Shown piece after piece: positions 54,392 through 62,816 of a stretch of 64,000 nucleotides of DNA. The notes beneath the pieces were generated by a model, which saw nothing but the letters and a program-made list of their open reading frames with translations, searched no databases and was not told where the DNA came from. Position numbers and translations under genes: made by a program. Numbering within the stretch: position 1 is the first letter of the stretch; each line of letters starts with the position of its first letter. Source of the DNA: Hyphomicrobiales bacterium. Its GTDB lineage: Bacteria; Pseudomonadota; Alphaproteobacteria; Rhizobiales; Devosiaceae. The stretch is taken from positions 43,532 through 107,531 of the forward strand of contig JALSII010000005.1 in the NCBI GenBank assembly GCA_026981645.1. The letters run 5' to 3'.

Positions 54392-57153
54392 GCGGCAATC
54401 TCCACATCACCGCTTTGCCCGGCCCGTCTGAGCGCATCAAGCAATCCGCGTCGGTCAAACTTGGCCACATAGGCAAACATGCCCACTTCCCGGGCCCGCG
54501 TTTCCGCCTGCGGCCCCGCAAAGGCCGAAAGCGCGATCACCGGCCATTCTTTGGCATTTTTGTCCCCTGCCAGCAGTTTTGCCAGCGTGAAACCATCCAT
54601 GTTTGGCATTTCAATATCTGTGACCACCAGATCGAACATTTCCCCGTTTTTCACCTTTTCAAAGGCCTCGACACCGTCCTCGCAAACGGTTACAGCAAAC
54701 CCGGCCCCTTTGAGGACCGGCACAATCATGTTACGGAAAAACCCGCTGTCCTCCGCATAAAGAATGCGCCGCTGACTGCTTTTTCCGCGTTCCTTCTGCT
54801 CAAACCAGTCCGAGAACGCCAATGGCAGATAATGGCCTACATCCAGAATTTCGGTGGCCTTGCCCGCAATGATGGCGCTTCCCAAAAACCCGGGGCCTCC
54901 CGAATCCACATGCAGTTCCAGATGGTCCTCGACAATGTCCACAATCCGGTCCACCACCAGCCCCATCGAACGCTCTCCTTCGGAAAACACCAGCATTGGC
55001 AAACGGCCCTCTTTGCGGTTTTTTGTATCTTCATTCACATAAACCAACGGCATCAACCGCTCCCGGTACTGCACCAGATGGCGCTCCCCGGCATGCTCAA
55101 TAGAGGCCAGTTCAAATTCTTCAAGCCGGGTCACCAGCGACAGGGGCACCGCCTTGGGGTCCTCGCTGCCCGCCTGAAATAAAAGAAGCGAAACCGCCGG
55201 TTCCTCTTCACTCACAGGCTCTTCGTTCTCGGATGCGGTCGGATCCGCCGCCGTCCCTTGCGCCAACGCCTGGGCAACTCCGTTGGGGTCGATAATCATG
55301 ATCACCGAGCCATCACCCATAATGGTATTGCCCGAAAATATTGAAACTTCCTTGAGCATGCCCGACATGGGTTTGACGACAATTTCCTCTGTGTGGAACA
55401 CCTCATCAACGACAATACCAAATTCCTGCGCCCCCACTTTGGCCACGACAACAAAAGTGTTCTCACCCCGCCTCCTGTCATCGGTTTCATCCCCCTCAGG
55501 CCTTTTCATGTCGAGCAGATGCGCCAGCCGCACCAGCGGCAGCAATGTCTCGCGCAGACGTAAAACTTCAGCATCCTTGATGGTTTCTATGGAATTGGGG
55601 CCGGCCGGATGAGCCCGCACCAGTTCTGTCACCGCCAATTGCGGGATGGCGAAACGTTCACCGGATGTTTCAATAATCAGCGCCGGAATAATCGCCAGCG
55701 TCAGCGGGATTTTAATTCTGACGGTCGTGCCTTTTCCCTCGACCGAGTGCAGGTCGATGGCCCCCCCGATAAGCTCGATATTGGTGCGCACGACATCCAT
55801 GCCAACGCCCCGTCCTGAAACCGAAGTGACTTTTTCAGCCGTGGAGAACCCTGCGTCAAAGATCAGTTTGTTGACCTGCGCGTCCGACATTTCTTCGAGT
55901 TCAGCTTCACTCCGCACGCCTTTCTCCAGCGCTTTTTCGCGCAGCTTCTGCGTGTTCAGGCCCTTGCCGTCGTCGGCAATCTCGATGATGATATGCCCCC
56001 CCTCATGGAAGGCGGAAACCCTGATGGTGCCGGTTTTGGGTTTGCCCGCCGCCTGACGATCTGCGGGAGGCTCAATGCCATGGTCGGCCGAATTGCGCAC
56101 CATATGGGTGAGAGGATCCCGGATAAGTTCGAGCACCTGCCGGTCCAACTCGGTTTCAGCCCCGTTCATTTCCAGCTCGATGGGCCGCTCCAGCTCCAGC
56201 GAAAGGTCCCGTACGATACGCGGCAGTTTTCCCCAGGCATTGCCGATGGGCTGCATACGTGTCTGCATCACCCCCTCCTGCAATTCCCCCGTAACGTTGG
56301 AAAGGCGTTGCAGGGGAACCTCAAACTCGTTGTCCTCATGGCGGCGCGAAATTTCAAGCAACTGATTGCGGGTCAGAACCAGCTCCGAGACCATGGTCAT
56401 CAGTGTCTCGATAGTCTGCACATTCACCCGGATTGTCTGATTGGCCTTGGCCCGCTCACCCTTTGACTTCTTTGCTGTCGGTTTTTCAGGCTTTTTTGCT
56501 TCGGGCGGTAGTGCAAGATCGGGCCCCTCAGCGGCAGCGAACGCCGCTTCCAACTCGTCGAGCGAAACCTCACCGGGCTTTAATTCCCGGCCCATGGGCC
56601 CGCCCAGATTATCCAGCTTGTCGTTCTCGTCCCCGCCATCAGCGTCAGTTTTTTCTTCCAGCCCTGCTGCCTCCGGTTCTGCTTCTGAATGCTCCGCTTC
56701 GCAATTGGCCTCCTCGCTCTCAGCAGCCGGTGTCTGGTCCGCTGCGGCTTTTGCTTCTGCCTGGCCACCCCCCGCAGGCTTGACTCCCGCCAGCACCAAT
56801 AACGGATCAATCAGGTCTTGGTCATCTCCCTGCGGTTCCTCCTGATTTTCCTCCAACTCCCCAAGGATCATCTTGATGCGGTCGATAGAATTTAAAATCG
56901 TCGAGACCCCATCCCCTGTCACCTCGGCCCCGTCCCGATAGGTGCCCATCAGCGTTTCCGCCGCGTGGGCGAGAAGCTCAAGCCGTGGCAGACCCAAAAA
57001 CCCGCATGTGCCCTTGATCGTATGCACAAGCCGGAAGACATTATCCAGAATTTCGGAATTGTTGGGCTCGCGCTCAAAACGCACCAGCTCACTGTCGATA
57101 ACTTCAAGACTTTCGCTGGTCTCGGTCAGAAATTCGCCTAGCAGATCGTCCAT
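54388..57153 (-). CDS. cheA: Chemotaxis histidine kinase CheA with C-terminal receiver
   Basis: 921 residues. An Hpt domain (about 1-110) has the phosphoacceptor His in VHTIKGTCGFLGL. Then come an acidic linker, a dimerisation helix pair near 240-300, a catalytic HATPase domain with RNSADHGIEPP and GRGVGMDVVRTN, and a first CheW-like domain with LPLVRLAHLLD. Next is a second, degenerate CheW-like stretch (about 640-780). The last 120 residues are a receiver with RRILYAEDSGFFRN and VTDIEMPNMDGFT. No P2 CheY-binding domain is recognised. Such hybrid CheA forms are known in alphaproteobacteria. First gene of the operon. Confidence 0.93.
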   Translation of the reverse strand: MDDLLGEFLTETSESLEVIDSELVRFEREPNNSEILDNVFRLVHTIKGTCGFLGLPRLELLAHAAETLMGTYRDGAEVTGDGVSTILNSIDRIKMILGELEENQEEPQGDDQDLIDPLLVLAGVKPAGGGQAEAKAAADQTPAAESEEANCEAEHSEAEPEAAGLEEKTDADGGDENDKLDNLGGPMGRELKPGEVSLDELEAAFAAAEGPDLALPPEAKKPEKPTAKKSKGERAKANQTIRVNVQTIETLMTMVSELVLTRNQLLEISRRHEDNEFEVPLQRLSNVTGELQEGVMQTRMQPIGNAWGKLPRIVRDLSLELERPIELEMNGAETELDRQVLELIRDPLTHMVRNSADHGIEPPADRQAAGKPKTGTIRVSAFHEGGHIIIEIADDGKGLNTQKLREKALEKGVRSEAELEEMSDAQVNKLIFDAGFSTAEKVTSVSGRGVGMDVVRTNIELIGGAIDLHSVEGKGTTVRIKIPLTLAIIPALIIETSGERFAIPQLAVTELVRAHPAGPNSIETIKDAEVLRLRETLLPLVRLAHLLDMKRPEGDETDDRRRGENTFVVVAKVGAQEFGIVVDEVFHTEEIVVKPMSGMLKEVSIFSGNTIMGDGSVIMIIDPNGVAQALAQGTAADPTASENEEPVSEEEPAVSLLLFQAGSEDPKAVPLSLVTRLEEFELASIEHAGERHLVQYRERLMPLVYVNEDTKNRKEGRLPMLVFSEGERSMGLVVDRIVDIVEDHLELHVDSGGPGFLGSAIIAGKATEILDVGHYLPLAFSDWFEQKERGKSSQRRILYAEDSGFFRNMIVPVLKGAGFAVTVCEDGVEAFEKVKNGEMFDLVVTDIEMPNMDGFTLAKLLAGDKNAKEWPVIALSAFAGPQAETRAREVGMFAYVAKFDRRGLLDALRRAGQSGDVEIAA

Positions 57154-57294
57154 GAATTCAAGGCCCGCTTCAGAAAGGTTGGGTGAATAAATATCCTCCC
57201 GAACCTGTCCACAAGGCGGTTAACGAATGCTTGCCAGCCCCCCCTGTTGCGTATTCGTACCTACGGAGCCCGATGGCTGAGCCTGGGGGAAACC

Positions 57295-57954
57295 CTATTT
57301 TGGAGACGCTGTAAATTTCAGCGTTGCGCCATCAAGCCCCATGGCCAGATCCATGTCTGAAAGGCGGGCCAGAAGGCCTGTATAAAAAGGCTGGATACTC
57401 CGCGCATCAACACCATTTTCGGGATTGCCCGCCATCAGCTCCTGAACACCCGATGGAATGAGCGTTTTTTGTTTCTTTTCGGGGTCGCTGCTCGCAATAA
57501 TCTCGATTTCCTCCTTGCCCGCTTCTCCATGGAAACTGACCTTGACCATTCCCCCGCGCGGCACGGAGCCGGCTGCAATAATCAGCATGTTCATCAACAA
57601 CTTGCCTTTGTTTTTAGGTACCATCGCCGGGGAAATCTGCCAGTCCAGGTCGGCCTTTTCCACTTCGAACAACAGTTTTGCCACGCGCTCACATTCCCGC
57701 GTGTCAAAATCCGTGCCCGCTGTTGATGAGGCCCCGTAAGCCAGCCGCGCAAATTCAAGTCGGGCAAGGGCCGTCTTTGAAGCATTGGTCACCAGCTCCT
57801 TGGCCAGATCCTGCATCGAAGAGGCCTGCTCGGGGTCCTCCAGCGCCTCCAGACCATTGCCCATGGCTCCCACCGGGTTGATCAGGTCATGGCACACACG
57901 CGAGCACAGCATTGCCGCCAGATCGGGGGCGCTCAGTTCAATGATTTCAGCCAT
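57295..57954 (-). CDS. chpT: Histidine phosphotransferase ChpT
   Basis: 219 residues. The DHp-like helices begin DLAAMLCSRVCHDLINPVG, with His in CHDLINP as phosphoacceptor, followed by a degenerate ATPase-like domain that lacks ATP-binding motifs, and the C-terminus resembles ChpT. In Caulobacter ChpT carries phosphate from the CckA kinase to CtrA and CpdR. ATG 57954 sits at the usual place. It lies 141 bp upstream of cheA on the same strand; separate promoters are likely. Confidence 0.9.
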   Translation of the reverse strand: MAEIIELSAPDLAAMLCSRVCHDLINPVGAMGNGLEALEDPEQASSMQDLAKELVTNASKTALARLEFARLAYGASSTAGTDFDTRECERVAKLLFEVEKADLDWQISPAMVPKNKGKLLMNMLIIAAGSVPRGGMVKVSFHGEAGKEEIEIIASSDPEKKQKTLIPSGVQELMAGNPENGVDARSIQPFYTGLLARLSDMDLAMGLDGATLKFTASPK

Positions 57955-58084
57955 AGGTTTTCGCGCTCCACCGCTTGTTTTCAGATGAGTTTTTTAAGAA
58001 TCACTTCTGCTATGTTGGCCTGCAACCGGCCTCTCGGGCAATATCGCTTTACCTGTTGAAGCAAACTTGGTTTTCATGCGGCAT

Positions 58085-58591
58085 TTATGCCTCAGCAAAT
58101 CCGCTTTTCTGCCAGGTTTCTATTGCTTTTAGCCGTGCCGTCTTGTCGGCCAGCGAAAATGCTTCCCGGTTACCGAATGAATAAAACAGATAAAGCCGGT
58201 TATCCAGAACCCTGTAGATCAGTGGATTGCCATCCGACAAGAAACCCCGCGCCAGACTCATGGTTCCATGCCCCCCAAACTGGGGCGCATAAATTTCAGG
58301 GGCCATAGCGAATATTTCCAGATTTGCCGCACTGGAAAAATACCAGGGCACACCCTTCCAGTAAAACTCAAATTCAGGCCGGCCCGGCACTGGCTCACTG
58401 TCGGTAAAGTAGGAAACCGCATCATATCCGTTCAGCGCCACGCCTGAAAGCGGGTCCACCACCATGCCCGGGACCACCCGGCTGTCGCCCCCATTGGCAC
58501 CACCAATCACTCCCAGCGCGAGCATCACACCAAGAAAAAGCGCCCTGAATCCCCTGAGGGTTAAGATTTGTTTACCGGTTTGCCGCATCAT
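58085..58591 (-). CDS. Secreted YHS-domain protein
   Basis: 168 residues with a signal peptide (FRALFLGVMLALGVIGGANG). The YHS domain core reads GYDAVSYFTDSEPVPG, FYWKGVPWYFSSAANLEIF and PQFGGH. YHS proteins of this kind are thought to bind metals; the first position of the Cys/His set is not conserved here. ATG 58591 was taken, the open frame runs to 58789. It is divergent from eipA across a 115-bp gap. Confidence 0.83.
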   Translation of the reverse strand: MMRQTGKQILTLRGFRALFLGVMLALGVIGGANGGDSRVVPGMVVDPLSGVALNGYDAVSYFTDSEPVPGRPEFEFYWKGVPWYFSSAANLEIFAMAPEIYAPQFGGHGTMSLARGFLSDGNPLIYRVLDNRLYLFYSFGNREAFSLADKTARLKAIETWQKSGFAEA

Positions 58592-58706
58592 GGTCGGGAT
58601 TGAGCCCCATATGTCTCTTTGGCCAAGCTGCTCCAAGACTAGGCCATAATGGTGAGACTTTGGTAAACAGCCCTTTTTGCGAGACGTTCCAAACTTGGCA
58701 TTTCGG

Positions 58707-59294
58707 ATGAAACGAAACAAAACAATGACAAAACTCCTCGCCTCTCTCATCTTCATGCTCGCCAGCATTTTTGCGGCCCCCACAGCCACCTTTGCGCAAG
58801 GGGCGGTGTCCGAGACCTATTCCAGCGAAGAACTCATGGATGCCGGACACCAGTTTTTTGGTTCGGTTTCCCAGGGGCTTGCCTCATTGGTTGAGCGCGC
58901 CATCTCCCAGTTCGGCCAGCCAAATGCCTATATTCTGGGTCAGGAGGGCGCAGGCGCCCTGTTTGCCGGTGCCCGTTTTGGCGAGGGGATCATGTACACA
59001 AGAAATGTTGGCCAGCGGGAAATTTTCTGGCAGGGACCAACCATCGGATTTGACGTTGGGGGTGATGGCTCTCGCGTGATGATGCTGGTTTACAACCTGC
59101 CCAGCCTCAGCGCGATTTACGATCGTTATCCCTCAATAGAAGGCACCGCCTATATCGTTGGCGGCCTGGGCATGAACGTCATGAAACGGGACAATGTGGT
59201 CATTGTGCCAATCCGCTCCGGCGTTGGTGCCCGCCTCGGAGTGAATGTGGGTTATCTCAAATTCACCGACCAGCCCACCTGGAATCCCTTCTAG
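58707..59294 (+). CDS. eipA: Envelope integrity protein EipA (DUF1134)
   Basis: 195 residues. The signal peptide is LLASLIFMLASIFAAPTATFA, then a conserved beta-barrel-like core with GVGARLGVNVGYLKFT and TIGFDVGGDGSRVMMLVYN, the core of DUF1134. EipA is a periplasmic protein of Brucella needed for envelope integrity and virulence and is almost universal in alphaproteobacteria. ATG 58707 or 58725 could start it. The stop codon TAG lies within the left end of a palindromic element. Confidence 0.9.
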   Translation: MKRNKTMTKLLASLIFMLASIFAAPTATFAQGAVSETYSSEELMDAGHQFFGSVSQGLASLVERAISQFGQPNAYILGQEGAGALFAGARFGEGIMYTRNVGQREIFWQGPTIGFDVGGDGSRVMMLVYNLPSLSAIYDRYPSIEGTAYIVGGLGMNVMKRDNVVIVPIRSGVGARLGVNVGYLKFTDQPTWNPF

Positions 59295-59397
59295 AGCGTT
59301 TTCGGGGTAAGTGTGTGCGGTTATCCGGTTCGAAAACGCGACAAAACAAAGATTTAGAACTTTTGTTTTGATTCTGTCAAAACATGAAAGGCTCTAG
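59291..59397 (+). repeat. Rhizobial-type palindrome with CTAGAGC ends
   Basis: Bounded by CTAGAGC (59291-59297) and GCTCTAG (59391-59397). Inside are CGTTTTCGG, GGTTATCCGGTTCGAAAACGCGAC and TTTTGTTTTG, the common intergenic sequence of many rhizobia. The eipA TAG stop is within its left terminus. Confidence 0.8.
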
Positions 59398-59777
59398 AGC
59401 CCACACCTGTACGGTCCCACAATCCCTCCATTCACCCCCGAAAGCAAAAGAGAGTGGACCTGCCCCCTACCAATTTGTTAAGGTTAATGCTTAGTTAAAA
59501 TGGTATAGAGGCCGAAATGGTGTCACTTTGGGCAATACCTGCCCCACAGCGGGCAGCAGTGCCTGTCGCGGGCAATGCCATTGTGATCAATGAGCCGGAT
59601 TTTCAAAAGTGCGGCCAAATCCAAAAAGACCCCGGCCAACCGGGGCACCTGGAGTGCTTGCAAGGATAAATAATTACCGCTTACCCGGTTCGCAGGCACG
59701 ACAAATCAAAGGTGTAAAGGGCCAGGTTTTGATCTGTTTCAAAACCGGATGGGCTCTGAACCTCAGGGAGCTGAGTT
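59398..59777. promoter_or_regulatory. Upstream region of the coiled-coil gene
   Basis: It holds a perfect TTAA-N7-TTAA box at 59484-59498 and a further palindrome copy at about 59655-59757. A 51-codon open frame (59518-59673) reads no known motif and is not called. Confidence 0.5.
59484..59498 (+). promoter_or_regulatory. CtrA box candidate (perfect TTAA-N7-TTAA)
   Basis: TTAATGCTTAGTTAA matches the CtrA consensus exactly. It is 280 bp before the coiled-coil gene start and 190 bp after eipA. Confidence 0.45.
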
Positions 59778-60950
59778 TTGATAATCGAAAATGTCATGTA
59801 TTTTGTCCTCGGGTTTTTGGCTTCAGCCCTGCTGGCACTGATGATCATGCCGTCCATCTGGCGGCGGGCCACCCGGCTGACAAAAAAACGCATCGAAGCG
59901 GCAACCCCCATGACCATGTCCGAATTCCGGGCCGACAAAGACCAGCTGCGCGCCGAATTTGCCCTCTCCACCCGTCGCCTCGAATTGAACGTGGAGGCCC
60001 TGCGCAAACGCCTCGCCGATCAGCTCGCAGAAATAAACCGCAAACGCAGTGATCAGATAAAGCTCAAGGCCGAGCGCGACGAACAACTCACCATCGTGCG
60101 TGAACTTGAGGAGCGCGAAAGTGAACTACGCCGGCGCATTCTTGACCTGGAAAAAGAAGGTACCGACCTTGCCCAGCGCCTGCGTATGCGAGACCGCGAT
60201 CTCAATGCAAAGCTGATGGAGCTTGAGCGCCACAAATCCCGGGGCGGGAGTGTTTCAGCGGCCGAAATTGACGACCTGCTCAACGCCCTTGATGCCGAGC
60301 GCGCACGTTCCGAGCGCCTTGAAGAACAGGTGCACCGTCTGATTTCCCAGCTTGAAAATCATGATTCCGAAACAGCCTCCGCTCATCTGGCCATTGCGGA
60401 ATTGCGCGAAAGTCTGGCCAGCAAGGACAATGTTCTGGACGACAGTCAGTCCGAACTTATTCAGGCTGAAGCCCGCATCGCCAACGCCGAATCCAAACTC
60501 TCCGAACTGCTGGAGGAAACCTCGAATTTTGTTGAGGCCGAAGAAGACAAAACCTCCCGGCTTCTGGCCGACAAGCTTTCCATGGAAGAAGAGCTGGAAT
60601 CTCTGCGCGAGAAGGTCCTTGGAGTGGAAACAACCATTCTGAACGACTGGGATGCTGAGCGCATCGAGCAGTCCCACCTGCGCGAACGCCTCAATGACAT
60701 CGCCTCCGATGTATCCAAACTGGTCTATTCAGTTGATGAGGACGAAGCCGCACCACCATCTGAAAGCCTGTTCGATCAGGTGCAGAAATTTGCCGAGGAA
60801 GACATCTCCGACATTGCTCATGCCAATGGCGAAAGCAAAACAAATGGTAAGGCCAATGGCAAAAGCAACGGCAAGTCTGCACCGCTCCCCCCCAAGAGCG
60901 GCCGTCTTTCCGCCCGCATGCGGGCTCTGCGTGATATGCACGCCAGATAG
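59778..60950 (+). CDS. Membrane-anchored coiled-coil protein, unknown function
   Basis: 390 residues. One transmembrane helix at residues 6-26 (VMYFVLGFLASALLALMIM) anchors a long coiled coil (about 45-330) rich in Glu, Arg, Lys and Leu heptads, and the tail has repeated NG(K) units (NGESKTNGKANGKSNGK). The build suggests a cell-envelope organiser, but no named family was recognised. TTG 59778 follows GGGAG; ATG 59796 is a possible later start. A CtrA box lies upstream. Its stop TAG directly abuts a palindromic repeat, as for sciP. Confidence 0.72.
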   Translation: MIIENVMYFVLGFLASALLALMIMPSIWRRATRLTKKRIEAATPMTMSEFRADKDQLRAEFALSTRRLELNVEALRKRLADQLAEINRKRSDQIKLKAERDEQLTIVRELEERESELRRRILDLEKEGTDLAQRLRMRDRDLNAKLMELERHKSRGGSVSAAEIDDLLNALDAERARSERLEEQVHRLISQLENHDSETASAHLAIAELRESLASKDNVLDDSQSELIQAEARIANAESKLSELLEETSNFVEAEEDKTSRLLADKLSMEEELESLREKVLGVETTILNDWDAERIEQSHLRERLNDIASDVSKLVYSVDEDEAAPPSESLFDQVQKFAEEDISDIAHANGESKTNGKANGKSNGKSAPLPPKSGRLSARMRALRDMHAR

Positions 60951-61070
60951 GAGCGCTGCCAGAAAAAGTGCATGGCGGTTTTTCGCTTCGGCAGCGCGAC
61001 CCCCAAAACAAGCGCTGCCAGGATAAGTGCATGGCGGTTATCCGGTTCGGCAGCGCGACCACCAAAACAA
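60948..61070 (+). repeat. Tandem 59-bp palindromic repeats, second locus
   Basis: Units at 60953-61011 and 61012-61070. The second unit is identical to the sciP-side repeats over 59 bp; the first differs at several paired positions (AGAAAAA against TTTTTCG), keeping the hairpin. They lie between the coiled-coil gene and the convergent small membrane protein gene. Confidence 0.9.
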
Positions 61071-61071
61071 C

Positions 61072-61425
61072 CTACTCGGCCACCACCACAATCTCGCGGA
61101 TCATCTCTCCACTCGCCCCGTCAACCAGCCGCAAAATGGTCCGTCCCTCTTTGACATAGGTTATGGCAATCACATCATTGACCGGAACCATGGCGCGCAC
61201 TTCCACCGAAGAGGGCAGGGCAATCTCCTCAAGCGCCACCATATCGGCGGCACTTTCCCGATCTTTGGTTGCCCGATAGACAAGAGCCAGAACAATCGCC
61301 ATAAACCCCAGAATAAGAATGCTCATCGAAAAGCCGAACGAACGCCGGGCCTTGCCGATTATCACCCGCGCCTCGTCGGTCATTTCGCTGGTCTGGTCCT
61401 GATCGGAAGGGTCTTGGTTGGTCAT
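61072..61425 (-). CDS. Small membrane protein next to rluD
   Basis: 117 residues. An acidic head (about 25 residues) and one transmembrane helix (SFGFSMSILILGFMAIVLALV in part, about 30-50) are followed by a periplasmic domain with LPSSVEVRAMV, DVIAITYV and ILRLVDGASGEM. A protein like this stands before rluD in several alphaproteobacteria; function unknown. ATG 61425 is preceded by AGGA at nine bases. Its start overlaps that of rluD by two bases. Confidence 0.75.
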   Translation of the reverse strand: MTNQDPSDQDQTSEMTDEARVIIGKARRSFGFSMSILILGFMAIVLALVYRATKDRESAADMVALEEIALPSSVEVRAMVPVNDVIAITYVKEGRTILRLVDGASGEMIREIVVVAE

Positions 61426-62452
61426 GTCTGAAAATCCTGAGGAAACTGAACATTGGCAATTCACCGCCGGCGAGGAAGCCGCCACACAAAGGCTCGACGT
61501 CTTTCTCGCCGCAAGCCTTGCTGACCTCAGCCGCACCCGTATCAAGCAGTTGATCCTGGCCGGTGAGGTGACGCTTGGCGGGCGGACCATAAGTGAGCCC
61601 AAACACCGCGTCAAACCCGGTGATGCGATTTGCATCAACAAACCGCCTCCCGTTGACCCAACCCCGCAGCCCGAAGCAATACCCCTGGATATTCTTTATG
61701 AAGACGAACATCTGATTGTCCTCAACAAGCCAGCTGGAATGGTGGTGCACCCGGCACCCGGCGCACCTGATGGCACCCTGGTCAATGCGCTTATTCACCA
61801 CTGCAAAAACTCCCTTTCGGGCATCGGCGGGGTCCGGCGGCCCGGCATTGTTCACCGGCTTGATAAAGACACCACCGGGGTGATGGTTGTTGCCAAATCC
61901 GAATATGCCCACAATCACCTGGCCGCCCAGTTCGCAGATCATGGCCGCACCGGCCCCCTCAAGCGCAACTATCTGGCCTTCGTCTGGGGTCACCACCAGA
62001 CATTTTCCGGCGCCATAGACGCGCCCCTGGGTCGCGATCCCCGCAACCGTCTCAAACAGGCGGTACGCAAAGGGCCAAACCAGCAGTCCCGCCATGCCAT
62101 TACTCATTTTCAGACCATTTCACGCTATTCAGGGAAAGGTTGGGACATCGCAAAAGTCCAGTGTCGGCTTGAAACCGGGCGCACCCACCAGATACGGGTG
62201 CATATGGCCCATGTGGGTCATCCGGTCATAGCCGACCCCCTCTATGCCAGCGGTTTTGCCACCAAGGCACTGACCCTGCCCGATCACTTGATGCACTTGG
62301 TGCAAAGTCTGGGCCGCCAGGCCCTGCATGCCGCCGAACTGGGTTTTGAACACCCCCTCACCGGGGAGGAGATGATGTTTTCCGCCCCCCTGCCCCCTGA
62401 TATGGCTGAACTGGACAAACAGCTCAAACCCTTTGATTGCAGCTTGAATTAA
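61424..62452 (+). CDS. 23S rRNA pseudouridine synthase RluD-type
   Basis: 342 residues. An S4 domain (about 20-80: RLDVFLAASLADLSRTRIKQL in part) precedes the RluA-type catalytic domain with PAGMVVHPAPGAPDGT and HRLDKDTTGVMVV, the catalytic Asp being in RLDKDT. GRTHQIRVHMAHVGHPVIAD is the conserved C-terminal motif in part. By family it modifies 23S helix 69 uridines. ATG 61424 shares CATG with the minus-strand gene; TTG 61418 is an alternative. Confidence 0.92.
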   Translation: MSENPEETEHWQFTAGEEAATQRLDVFLAASLADLSRTRIKQLILAGEVTLGGRTISEPKHRVKPGDAICINKPPPVDPTPQPEAIPLDILYEDEHLIVLNKPAGMVVHPAPGAPDGTLVNALIHHCKNSLSGIGGVRRPGIVHRLDKDTTGVMVVAKSEYAHNHLAAQFADHGRTGPLKRNYLAFVWGHHQTFSGAIDAPLGRDPRNRLKQAVRKGPNQQSRHAITHFQTISRYSGKGWDIAKVQCRLETGRTHQIRVHMAHVGHPVIADPLYASGFATKALTLPDHLMHLVQSLGRQALHAAELGFEHPLTGEEMMFSAPLPPDMAELDKQLKPFDCSLN

Positions 62453-62816
62453 CCCGCATTCTTGCCCCGAACGCCCCTGATCCGGGCCCTGTTTGCTTTG
62501 CCCTCCTCATCCTGGGCCTGCCAAAGAACAAGAGGGCAATTCCTTGCCACCCGGACCCATTTCAGGCTCTCGCCAACAGTCCTGTACGCCGCCCCACCCC
62601 CAAAGCACGAAAAAAATGCTTCACAAAATTGCCTTCATCGTAATATAACGATCAAAGGAGCGTGAAGTGGTTTACCTCAAGGGGTGAATTTCGCAAAAAC
62701 GCACCTATATACCATAATCTGCTGGTTGGAGCATGCCGGTTAAGGATGCCAGAAGGAGCGGGCCTCACTGGTGAGGACGCAACAAGAGACCAGCAAAAAT
62801 GAAGGGGATAATTGTT
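62453..62816 (+). promoter_or_regulatory. Upstream region of rpoH
   Basis: No gene is seen in 360 bp. A promoter candidate lies at 62620-62649: TTCACA (-35), 18 bases, TATAAC (-10), about 170 bp before rpoH, leaving a long 5' leader with several short palindromic stretches that could be temperature-sensitive, as in other rpoH genes; not shown here. Confidence 0.4.

Noticed and set aside
59518..59673. 51-codon open frame upstream of the coiled-coil gene
   Set aside because: No RBS of note, no motif, and its end runs into a palindromic repeat.
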